Below are positions 47,843 to 57,774 of a stretch of DNA of 64,000 nt, piece by piece. The translations under genes were made by a program, and so were the position numbers. The notes beneath the pieces were generated by a model. The model saw nothing but the letters and a program-made list of their open reading frames with translations, did not search any database and was not told where the DNA came from. The stretch comes from Coptis chinensis (lineage: Eukaryota; Streptophyta; Magnoliopsida; Ranunculales; Ranunculaceae), in contig CM027377.1 in NCBI GenBank assembly GCA_015680905.1, positions 59,107,501-59,171,500 of the forward strand, in the 5' to 3' direction. Numbering within the stretch: position 1 is the first letter of the stretch; each line of letters starts with the position of its first letter.

Positions 47843-49300
47843 CTACTGCAATACCTCTTTGGCCATACTCTCCACCTGCTGAGAGTCACCAGACTTCAAC
47901 ATAGAAGCCTCATCAAATGTCACATCTCTGCTCAAAATGAATTTCTTATCTTTCGGATCCCATAGCTTATAACCTTTCACTCCACTTTTCAGACCCACAA
48001 AGATAGCTTTATTTGCTCTAGGATCCAACTTACCATCTTTGACATGAAAGTAAGCAGGACACCTAAACACACGAAGAGAATCATAATCCTGAGCAGGTTT
48101 ACCAGACCAAACCTCCATAAGAGTTTTACCTCCAATTGCAGCCGAAGGCAACCTGTTAACAAGGTAGCATGCATAACTCACAGCCTCAGCCCAAAACGCT
48201 TTGCCCAATCCAAAGATTGGACAACATACACCGCACTTTCTCCATTAGAGTACGGTTCATACGCTCAGCTACCCCATTCTGTTGCGGCGTACCTTTCACT
48301 GTGAAGTGCCTCTCTATTCCTTCATTCTGACATACTTGCAAGAACGGATCACTCGTATATTCACCACCATTATCAGTTCGGAGTCTTTTGATCTTTCTGC
48401 CAATCTAAGTTTCAATCAACTTTTTCCACTTCACAAAGATATCTAGGACTTCATCCTTGTTTCTCATGGTATATACCCTGGCGCCTAGAGTAATCATCAA
48501 CAAAGGTCACATAATAATGTTTGTTCCTCCAAGAGATGCATTCCTAGAAGGACCCCAAACATCCGAATGAACATAATCAAGGGTTCCATTGGCGTCACGG
48601 TGGATAAGCGGTGCCAAACTTTACCCTTTGCGCTTGCCTAGAACCTGATGCTCACAAAAATCCAACTTACAGGTCTTAGCACCTTTCAACAATCCTTGCT
48701 TTATTAACGCGTTTGCATGGACTTCTCACTGCATGTGCAAAGACGATATGCCATAATCTGGTGGCCTCCTTAGCAACGCCTCGAATATTGATGCCGACTA
48801 CTTCTCCACTAACTGTACCACCCTTCAAATAGTACAAGTTATTCTAACGTATGCCTTTCATGATAACCATTGCTCTAGAAACTATCTTTAGAACACCACT
48901 GTCAATGACTACCTTGTAGCCCTTAGCTTCTAAAGTACCAACAAAGATAAGATTCTTCTTCAAAGCGGGAACATATCGAACATCTTTTATTTCCTTAATT
49001 GTTTCATCATACATCTTGAGACGAATATTACCCATCCCCATAATGCGACAGGGTTGATCATTCCCCATAACACATCACCACTTTCAAGCTCCTTGAAACT
49101 TGTAAACCACTCCCTTATGGGACAAACATGATAGGTAGCACCCGTATCCAAAATCCAATGACTGGAATCAATGAAACAAATACTCGATGTAACAGGAAAA
49201 GAAAAATTTGAACTATCAGAATCATTACCTCCTTGAGCAATGTTGACATTAGACTGTTTCTGCTCAGTATCTTTCTGCTTGTGTTTCAACTTCTTGCAGT
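47843..49300 (-). pseudogene. Copia protease-integrase part
   Basis: Protease box SSHWILDTGATYHVC (about 49150), LVFVGTLEAKGYKV-like pre-integrase sequence (48844-49068), and integrase C-terminal blocks AEAVSYACYLVNRLPSAAIG, KPAQDYDSLRVFRCPAYFHV and GVKGYKLWDPKDKKFILSRD. Fossil, broken. Confidence 0.88.
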
Positions 49301-49307
49301 CCTTCTT

Positions 49308-50101
49308 CTAATGTCCAACCTCATGACAAAAAACACACTCATCACGGGCTAGATTTCGCCCTCTCAACTTGGAACAAGATTTACTTCTTCCACCACCAGA
49401 GTTTGGACGGTCATTAGACCTCCCTCTTACCACAAAAGCAGTGCTCGTCGACTCTCTTGACTCATTTTCATTGTTGTTCATCATATCCCAACTTGTCAAC
49501 GCAGATTGCACCCAGAATAGTTCAAAGCTTTCTTCCCGAACATAATAGTGGTTTTTATATGCCCATACTCCTCCTTGGGAAGAGATCTCAACAAATGGAA
49601 AGCTTTGTCTTCATCCTTCGTTTCTTCTTCAATGTTCAACAAATTCGGTAAGTAACTTGTTAAACTTCGTTTATATCTTTGGGACAATGAAATACCTTCT
49701 TTCTTTCTCATATCATACAACTTTGATTTCATAAAGACACGACCTTCTATTGTCTTATCTAAGTACTTCTCTTCAAGGATTCTCCAGATTTCCTTGGCCG
49801 AAGTCTCATTGAGAACAAGGTACTTCACATCCCTAGCCAAACACGATCTTATGATACCACAAGCTCGCCTATTTTTCTTAACCCAAACACTCTCCTCTAT
49901 ATCCGATGGTTTTTCGTCTAACACATCATCCAAGTCTTGTTGGCATAGTGCATCTATAACTTCACAACGCCACATACTAAAATTGTTAGATCCATCGAAT
50001 TTCTCCACATCAATCCTTGCATGGTTAATATTCAAAGTCGTAGGAGGTGATTTCTCCTTAGACATCATAGAAGTAGTACCCAATGGAGGATCCGTCGCCA
50101 T
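49308..50101 (-). pseudogene. Copia gag part
   Basis: Starts MATDPPLGTTSMMSKEKS, then VEKFDGSNNFSMWRCEVIDA, WVKKNRRACGIIRSCLARDV, EIWRILEEKYLDKTIEGRVF and the CCHC knuckle start CVFCHEVGH near 49315. This is the layout of TNT1-94-type gag proteins. Fossil, broken. Confidence 0.88.
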
Positions 50102-50186
50102 ACTTTCTCAAACTTTCATACACCACAAAACAATCAATAAACCAACAAAAGAAGCCCTAGGTAGAACCTTGGCTCCGATACCAATT

Positions 50187-50578
50187 TGTTACGTAAACGA
50201 ATGCGGAAGAGTGACAATTGGACAAAGAAGATTGAATGTGGTGATAGAAATCGACATAAAACAAATCAATTAAAACACTTGCCAATGCAAAGCGAATAAC
50301 CAATAGAAGTGGAGACGAGATTTACGTGGTTTGACGTTAGCCTAATCCACCAAGCAAAATAGGAGAATTTTACTAATCAAGAGATAAACAAATATAGTAC
50401 AATCACTCACAAACGAATCCCGAAGAATTCACAAACTCTCTCTCACAAATTGAACCCTCCAAATCCCACCAACTGGTCTTGTATTTATAGAGGTGGGTAT
50501 CAAATTAGAATCCTATTTAGAATAGGAAACCAAAACCTTAACTGTGTGGTTTATCCAAATCTGAGTCGTATACCAACA
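50187..50578 (-). repeat. 5' LTR of the Copia element
   Basis: 392 bp, TG at 50187 and CA at 50577-50578, next to the primer binding site on its inner side. A TATA-like TATTTATAGAGG lies near 50491. Confidence 0.92.
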
Positions 50579-51592
50579 ACCGGGACATAAGATGGTGGTG
50601 GATTCATAATCTTGTACCCCTCTTCTGGCAACATCACTCTTCATCTCATCAGTTAGTGGACGGTTTCTCTCATCAATATCCTTATCCCATCTCATTAAAT
50701 TGTACAGTTCAGGTGTAACCCCAACACGACTCGGCGTGGCAAGACCAACCCCTCCAGCTGGTGTCTCCATTGGTGTCTGATCCCATCTCGACCTTTCACG
50801 CTTTGGTGTTGGTGTCACAAGCCCTTTATCCCCAGGCCTAGCGTCACTCACCATACCACCACCAACACCAACACCAACACGACCAGGTGTCGGTGTCTCA
50901 TCCCACCTATTCCTCCTAGATTTCAATGGTGTCCCATCAACTACTCTCCCTTGTTTTGGAGTTCATTCCATCTACTAATCCTCGTCTTCGAATCCAATGC
51001 ATCCCAATCTGATTTCGACTCCGTCTTCAATTTCTTACCAGTACTAGTATCAGTTTCTTGGCACTTCTTCTTATTCTTATTCTTATTCTTCTCCTTCTCC
51101 TCTTCCTCTTTTTTCTTCACAATCTCTCCCACCATCTCCTCCTTCTGTCTCTTCAACAACTCCTCCTTCATCACATCCGCATAACTCCTCCTCGCCTTAA
51201 CATCCGGGGTCTTCTCCCCATTAGCAAAAGCATCATTCCTATCCGGTGAAAGCTCACGCTTATATCTTCTCTTCTGATAGTCACTCTCTCTATCTATAAC
51301 CCTCTTCCGTTTCCCAAACCCCATCTCGATCATCATCTCCCGGAATCTCATCCATAACAGATTTCGGTGCAGTATATGAAGGCAGTTTCTTAGCAAGTTC
51401 AGACTCAGTGTGATCGTTAATTTCATCATCATCTTCGTTAACGGGAATTGAGTTTTGGTATCCTTCATATCGATTATTATTACTAGTACCGTATAAATCT
51501 TTGTGGAATATAATTGACGTGGACAGCTCTTTTTGCATGTTTTTTTTCTCTTGTTGAATTTGTGCAATTTCAGAGTCTAATAATGCATTCAT
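50579..51592 (-). pseudogene. SF3B1: SF3B1 pseudogene, 5' part (N-terminal region)
   Basis: Carries the N-terminal region: start MNALLDSEIAQIQQEKK, KKLPSYTAPKSVMDEIPGDD, SDYQKRRYKRELSPDRNDAF, a Lys/Glu-rich stretch, NRWDETPTPGRVG and RSRWDQTPMETPAGG, then GYKIMNPPPSYVPV just before the Copia insertion. I chose 51592 because the residues after it align with the usual SF3B1 start and no earlier in-frame ATG fits. Three frameshifts are seen within 1 kb. Confidence 0.9.
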
Positions 51593-51904
51593 GGTTTACG
51601 TTTTACAGGAAATAAAAAAATATTTATAGGTGAGGGCTTGGTGGGTGTCAAATTACTGATCGAGGTCGTATATTTTAGTTTATTTCCGTAATGAGTTAGA
51701 ATTAGAAAAGGACATGATAGGAATTAGAACGTACAGGTAACAGGTCGGCTTCTAATTCGTGTTACAGTGCAAGAATTGGAAACTTTGAAGTGTTGGAAGT
51801 TCTAACTTCTAAGTCAACTTAGAATGGGCCGGCCCTCAAAATGGGTCAAGCACAATATTAGAATTCCTACAACTCTTATTGCCGCACACTTTCCAGAGAG
51901 GTTA
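51593..51904. other. Upstream flank of the SF3B1 copy
   Basis: About 310 bp with no gene. It may hold the former promoter or 5' untranslated region of SF3B1; no clear TATA box was singled out. Confidence 0.4.
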
Positions 51905-52142
51905 TTCTAGGGATGTCCATCTTGCCCGAAACCCGCTCAAAACTCGAACAAAAAACCCGCACCGAATCCTGTTCAAACTCGACAAAATCCGAATCCGAAC
52001 CCAGACCAAAATACATAGAATAGGGTTTGGTCACACTCTCTAAACCCGAACCGACCCGAGCCCAACCCGATAATTTAGCCTGAAACCCGTTAAAAGGGCT
52101 AAAAAACCCGAAACCGAACCCCAAATCCAGTTTTAATTGCAT
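51905..52142. mobile_element. hAT-like non-autonomous remnant rich in CCCGAAC words
   Basis: Begins near CTAGGGATGTCCATCTTGCC, a TAGGG-type start common in hAT elements, and is filled with ACCCGAAC/CCCGAACC/GAACCCGACC words. This type of short element is widespread in eudicots. The other end is not recognisable, so it is probably truncated near 52142. Confidence 0.45.
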
Positions 52143-52773
52143 ACTACTAAATTCATATAAAAAAATGAGTTAGATAAATATTTGGATTATGATCTCATTC
52201 ATGTTTACAATGATGAGTTATTTAATATATTGGATTATGAAAAAATTTATGTCGAGATTTTCAATTTTTTCAGTAATTGCACGTGATAATATATCTATAG
52301 TTTCTTCCGAGTCCATCTATTTTTAAAGAGCATGTCTTCAGTGCGCGTGATGTATGGCTACGCACAATTCCTGACCACATATTTTCCAACCCGTAACCGG
52401 TAGCCGAAGTGCCCACCTAAGGGTAGCGTTGGCATTTCACATATTTTCATTCATCCCCAATTTATCGTATTTTCTATTCTTCTCAATTAGATTGCGCGCC
52501 CAAATCTTCTCACCCATTTCACCTCTTCTTAAATTCATGGTCAATCATTTACTTCTTTCACTCTCAAAGTTTACAGCAAGGAAGTAGAGCAAAAAAGAGT
52601 GACAGCAACCAACAACACTACACAGCTTAAATACGTTCGAACATTGAGGTTAGTTTATCATCTAATCACTGAAGTAGATTTAATATTTCCTCTTCTCTTT
52701 AAGGTACATTAGAATTTTTCATATTTAGGTCGTTTGTACTAAAAAAAAGTTTTCTTTATTTAGGTAGAGCTCT
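52143..52773. other. Non-coding DNA before the first MULE gene
   Basis: Includes ordinary AT-rich DNA and, around 52440-52770, sequence that reads like a plant 5' untranslated region with an intron ending TTTATTTAG just before the ATG at 52774. Confidence 0.4.
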
Positions 52774-55700
52774 ATGGCCGAATCGAATAAGGCTTGATGA
52801 TGACGAAGAGTTTCTTAGAAGTCTATGTTTGAAAGTTTTGGGTATGATGAAAGTGATTCTCGGATGTGGAATCAAATTTGTTTCCACGATGGAGAATGAA
52901 AATATTGACGATAGTGATAGCGATCTTTGAAGAGTCGATACATATAGGGCTTATATAGAAGACAAAGCAACATTTTTATCTATGCACATCAAGACCTCGG
53001 GGACGAGGCCTACACTATTTATAATGAGTATGCCAAATCGGTTGGCCGGTGTTTGTAAGGATGTTTATAGAATTCATCAAATGGAGTTGCTATTAAGCGA
53101 GATTTGTGTGTTCATCCCAAGGTCAAGCGACATGCGGATAAACTCAATCGATGACACCCAAAAGAAACACGGGCGAGGTCACTAGGTTCAATTGTAAAGC
53201 CTGCATTGTTGTTGTTTTGATTCGAAGCAAAGTTTTGGATTTGTGAAAGAGTTTATTGGGGAACACACACATCCACTTATGCGGTATCCGAGTTCAATGT
53301 TTCTTGGTCACATAGAAATGTGAGTCGAAGCGTTGGAATTTGCTCGATGCCTAAATGATGTCGGTGTTAAGTAAATGCCAAGTGATGGGTCACTATGCAC
53401 ATATATATTTGGAGGTTTCCTTAATGTTGGTTTCTGAAAAAAAGACTTGTATAACAAAATGGGAGAAAGAGGAGAAGTCATTTGTATTGATGGCGGCCAA
53501 CACACTTTGCTTGCCAACTTAGAGGACAAGGTGAAGTTAGATCCTTTATTTCATTACAACTATGAGTTAAATGCGAGAGTGGGCGGTTATTTGGGCTGTT
53601 TTAGGCGGATTCCACCTCACTTTGGATTCTGTAGCTTTGGTGATGTGTTGTTGTTTGATTCAATGTGCGGAGCAATCGATTACCGGATGCCGATCGTTGT
53701 GTTTCTTTGGAATCAACAACCACCTATAGACTATAGTTTTTGGCTTTGCTCTGATCATAAGTGAGTGCGACGACACTTATAAGTGGGTATTGAAATCATT
53801 TATTGACGCAATGTGTGGTGAACACACTAAATCGATCATTCGATGGTGATGGTGGCGCGATTAAGTAAAAGCTTTGAAATCTATTCTTCGATTCAAAACA
53901 CGGGGCGTGCTCTTGGCACGTATTGAAAAATTGCATCACCAATGTCAAAATCCCTGGATTTGCAACAGAGTTCAGCTCTATTATGTTTATGAAATGTTCT
54001 CGGGGAGAGGTCGAAGAAAGGTGGAGATAGCTAGTGGAAAAATATGAAGTTAGTCATAACACATGGGTGATGAAGGTACAGAAGAAACGGGCGAGGTGGG
54101 CAGAATCGTATCTTCATGGTGAGTTCTTTGGCGGTTGCAGAAGCAACCAACGTTGCGAGTCTATTAACTCTGTTATAAGACATCATGTTAAGCCCGGGAT
54201 GCGGCTGTTTGAGCTATTTGGGAAAATGGAATTGGCAGTTGCAAATATCCGTCACCGAAACACGAAGAAAAGGGGTACTGCAATGACGAAGCCTTTCATT
54301 GGTAGCCACTTGATTGAATATGCAAAGCGGTGAGAATCCATCTATACTCGAGCTGCTTTTCTTGCTTTTATGAAGCGATTCTGGGAGGAATCGATGTACA
54401 ACGTAGAAGATGAAGCGTGATGTGGGTGACAATATTCGTGTATACACCATCACCGGTAGATCCTCACGAGCGAGGCAAAAAAAGACGAGTGTGGAATACA
54501 ACCTTTTAGAAGCGGGATGCTAGATGTTCATGTGGGCTATTTCGGTCGTTTGGATTTCCATGTAGACATATCATTTCAGTTTACAAAACACGAGGACCTT
54601 CGTGAAATACCCCCAGAGCTTTTTTTAAGGAGATGGACACGAGTTGCTAAATCTGTCATTCCAAATAACGATCCAAGTTTTTTCTTCGCAGGCTGCTTCC
54701 ATTGTTAGATCCGGTGAGCTTATAGGAAATGCAAGAAGATATGTTTGTGGGCCTCTCAAATGCCCAAAAGCGATGAAGTTTTTAAATCCATGTTATCATC
54801 TTTTTCTAGAGCTTCTGAAGGCAGTCCACAAGTTTCCTTTGAAATGCCTTATATTCCACCAGAAAGTGGTACAATGGGTGGCATTCCGTCTTCTAAAGGC
54901 ACCGTCGAGGTAGAGATGCCTTTCACCCCACCTAAAACCGCCCATCGTCCATTTGTTAATGATCTACCACACGTAAAATCGAAGGGTAGGCCGCATAAAC
55001 ATAGTAGATTGAAAGGTCAGAATGAGACAAGAAAAAAGAAGTGTGGCCACTGTGGTATCATCGGGCACACAAGGCCCACATGTCCACTTTTGCATCCAAA
55101 CGATGGGGGTAAGTTTCTTATACTATTGCCATATTTCACTTGTCTATTAACATTAAATAGTTACAAAAGTTTGTTGATTCTGATTTGTATTCGTCAATAT
55201 CTTTCTTGTGGTGCACTGTTTTACAGGTCCAAGTGCTAAAAAGCCAACTATGTCGGCGTCGTTTGCAGGAGTTGCCGATGTGAGTGAGGATGATGGCGGG
55301 TTAAAAGAGAATCTTGGATGTAAGTGATAATTTTCGCGCGTTATCTTCTTTTTATAAACGCAAGAAAATGTTTCTTGTTTGTTATTTTCATGGGGTTCAA
55401 AGTAATGTTGCTTGTTTGGTGGTAGTGGAAGTTGGTAATGAAGCGGGGAGGATCTTGAAAGACCAAGCAATGTAGCAAGTGTCGATCTATGGAGCACACA
55501 AAGTGTAGGTGTGTCCGATTTGGAAGGTATGACACAATTTTTACCGGCGTAATTTTTCTAGTAGGGAGTAAACTAAACTTAGATTGTACCATTAGAGTGA
55601 CTATTTTTCTCTGTTGAACTTATAAGCGTTTCCGTGGATGAGGTTGGGAGGAAGGTTTTGGAGAAATTCAATGTTGGAAAGTTTTATAGTGGCGATGGGA
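52774..55700 (+). pseudogene. MULE/FAR1-type transposase gene 1, broken
   Basis: FAR1/FRS proteins are MULE-transposase derivatives; some are host regulators, others mobile. In order: FAR1 DNA-binding-like part (DEAYTIYNEYAKSVG, about 53010; HTRFNCKACIVVV, about 53180), the block before DDE (DLYNKMGERGEVICIDGGQH), the first catalytic Asp region (FGDVLLFDS, about 53640), a decayed second Asp region (FDGDGGAIK, about 53840), MEKYEVSHNTWVMKVQKKRA plus RSNQRCESINSVIRHHVKPG with the Glu region (54034-54333), a SWIM-like remainder (REIPPELFLRRWTRVAKSVI), and a C-terminal zinc knuckle (CGHCGIIGHTRPTC, about 55048). Introns at 55109-55226 and from 55320 keep GT/AG ends. Several frameshifts and stops separate the blocks, so it is dead. 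FRS host gene or MULE cannot be told apart here. Confidence 0.8.
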
Positions 55701-56029
55701 GAGTCTTTTTCAGTATTACGGATGGTTGGCGTTAGGAAAGAGGAGTACAATCTTTGCTAAGCTTTAGAAGCAGTTGTTGCTAATCTTCTAACAAGATTTT
55801 TGTAAGCATTTTTGTAATATCGCACAATGGTGAAGATTTCAAGATTGCTTCTAAATTATTTTGTAGCGGTATCTATGGTGTTATTTTCTTATTTTCTTTG
55901 GTTTAATCAATGAAATAGAGCAATATTCTATACGCTATATTGACAAGCATTGTTTGTATATTCTGTTGTTTCTTATTGTTGGGATGTTGGGGTTGTCCCT
56001 CACCATGAGACAAGACCATCAGCAGACAT
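55701..56029. other. 3' flank of MULE gene 1
   Basis: AT-rich DNA, probably 3' untranslated and downstream sequence (TCAATGAAATAGAGCAATAT near 55907). Nothing recognised. Confidence 0.4.
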
Positions 56030-57420
56030 ATGTCAGTTCATAAATGGATCCGTTCGTTCTTACAGCGCCGAACAGAGGAATATGCCATAAACAGTAACAT
56101 AACATTCTGGTATGACAAATATAGTGTCATATCTATCTGTAATTGTAGTATACTACCAAAGCGTATATATATTATAAAAAGTCACATAACATTGAGTATG
56201 ACATATATAGTGTCATATCTATCGATTGGGTATCTAAAATTATATGACATAACTCCTAGGAGGTCGGAAGATCTAAAATTATTGTGAATATACCTCTTTG
56301 GTTCCTCCTCGTATGATGAGGACTTGCACGATTAGTACTAATTACAGTAATGAGATTAAGAAACTAATTCTTGATTGTAATGTCGTGGGGAGAAAGGGAC
56401 TATGAACATCTCATTATTCATAGCTACCGAACTATGAACAATTCTACTTTCCGGTATGTTTCTGTATACTGTACGTACTACGAACAATCAATGTTCATAG
56501 TCATGAGCTATGAATATTCTTTGTTCATACCACAATTCGACTATGAACAATGATTGTTCATAGTTCGGTAGCTATGAACAGTGATTGTTCATAGTTCGGT
56601 AGCTATGAACACTCAATGCTATGAACAATGAGTGTTGAGCTATGAACAATGAGTGTTCATACCACAATTGACTATGAACAATGATTGTTCATAGTCATGA
56701 GCTATGGACATTCTTTGTTCATACCACAATTGGACTATGAACATAACAGAAGGTTGGAGCGCTTGCAGAGGAATATGTCATATGTTAACATAACATTCTA
56801 GTATGGCAAATATAGTGTTATATCTATCTGTGATTCTTATGATATATTACCAAATGAATATATTATAAAAACTGATATAACATTCGAATATGACATATAT
56901 AGTGTCATATCTATCAGCGATTCACATAACATTTGAGTATGACATATAGTATCATATATATCAGTGATTGTAGCGCTTATGACATACTACTAACTATATA
57001 AAACTCATACTAGCATATATTATAAAAAGTAACATAATATTCGAGTATGACATATATCTAATTGTGATTGCTACGCTTATGAGACCCAACGTATAAAACT
57101 CTTATTGACATAGCTTATAAAAAGTGACATAACATTTGAGTATGACATATAGTCATATATATCAGTGATTGTAGCGCTTATGACATACTACTACCAAACG
57201 TATAAAACTCTTATTGACATACTATCCTCTTAAACAATTGTTTTATTGTACCATCCATAAAGTATGATATACTTTCTGTTTATAGAACATGAGTAAGATA
57301 TACCATAAAGTATGATATACTACATCCTATATGACATTTTTTATAACATATATCCATGCTTTTTACAATGCAATACGGGTAGTAGGTCCGTTACTCGTAC
57401 TCTATGAAATATTAACTTAT
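56030..57420. repeat. TATGACATA-rich block after MULE gene 1
   Basis: Many variants of ACATAACATTTGAGTATGAC and ATATAGTGTCATATCTATC, alternating with CTTATGACATACTACTA and ACCAAACGTATAAAACTC. It surrounds the palindromic block at 56399-56744. A 29-bp stretch starting CATAAAGTATGATATACTTT (57256-57284) occurs identically at 62372-62400. Likely terminal or subterminal repeat DNA of a MULE. Confidence 0.75.
56399..56744. repeat. Palindromic CTATGAACA/TGTTCATAG array (left)
   Basis: About a dozen CTATGAACA or TGTTCATAG motifs in alternating orientation. CTATGAACAATGATTGTTCA followed by TAG at 56541-56563 and again at 56672-56694 is a 23-bp near-perfect palindrome. Spacers are TCGGTAG, TCATGAG and TACCACAATTGGA. 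Confidence 0.9.
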
Positions 57421-57483
57421 GAGTAATACTCGTCACACCCCGATTGTCTCTCTACACATGGCAAATTTATTCCAAAAAAAACT

Positions 57484-57620
57484 GGTGCTGCTCTCTCCAC
57501 ACCCCATTTTTTATTAATATGACCATTATAACCTTAAATAACTCTCAACTCTCTCTATACCCCATTTTTTGTTAATATGACCATTATAACTTTAAATAAC
57601 TCTCTCCACACCCCATTGTA
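57484..57620. repeat. 62-bp tandem repeat upstream of MULE gene 2
   Basis: Two and a half copies of CTCTCTCCACACCCCATTTT, TTNTTAATATGACCATTATA and ACNTTAAATAACTCT. Just left, CACACCCCGATTGTCTCTC (57432) is a diverged start of a further copy. Confidence 0.85.
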
Positions 57621-57774
57621 ATTCAAACGAGCTCTTCACCGTACTTACTACTCCACGAACACTCCTACCACTCATGCTCTCTGAAATTTCTCCCCCTCTC
57701 TCTGTTGTTCTCTTAGGTTAGTCTTGAGTTACCCACAAAATTGTTGTTATTCCCACCAAATTTTCACTTTAAGA

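Larger units (their letters stand above)
45413..50578 (-). mobile_element. Ty1/Copia element (Tork/TNT1-like), both LTRs, broken
   Basis: Both LTRs are present, flanked by a perfect 5-bp duplication ACCGG (45408-45412 and 50579-50583) inside SF3B1. On the minus strand: 5' LTR (starts TGTTGGTATACGACTC), primer binding site TGGTATCGGAGCC (about 50169-50181), gag, zinc knuckle, protease, integrase, RT, RNase H, 3' LTR. LTRs show about 13 differences in 382 aligned bases (3.4%), i.e. roughly 1-2.5 My at 0.7-1.3e-8 substitutions per site per year (assumed rates). The internal region is broken, with around ten breaks. Confidence 0.93.
42783..51592 (-). pseudogene. SF3B1: SF3B1 (U2 snRNP subunit) pseudogene, split by a Copia element
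   Basis: SF3B1 is the large HEAT-repeat subunit of the SF3b complex that holds the branch-point adenosine. The copy runs from MNALLDSEIAQIQQEKKNMQ (51592), through the RWDETPTPGR motifs and RWDKDIDERNRPL, to [11 protein letters not shown] and SRPELMMFV (42783), covering nearly the whole protein of about 1270 residues, without introns. It is broken: frameshifts near 51330, 50945, 50640, 44225 and 44072, a TAG at 44717-44719 (before [13 protein letters not shown]), a roughly 10-bp loss near 42996 (after SPHVINAV), plus the Copia insertion at 45413-50578. Many substitutions fall at residues that are invariant in my memory of the family (e.g. [15 protein letters not shown]). The intronless form does not prove retroposition, since plant SF3B1 is often intronless. 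Confidence 0.93.

Noticed and set aside
50951-51249. Hydrophobic plus-strand frames that look like membrane segments
   Set aside because: Antisense of the Lys/Glu-rich stretch of SF3B1.
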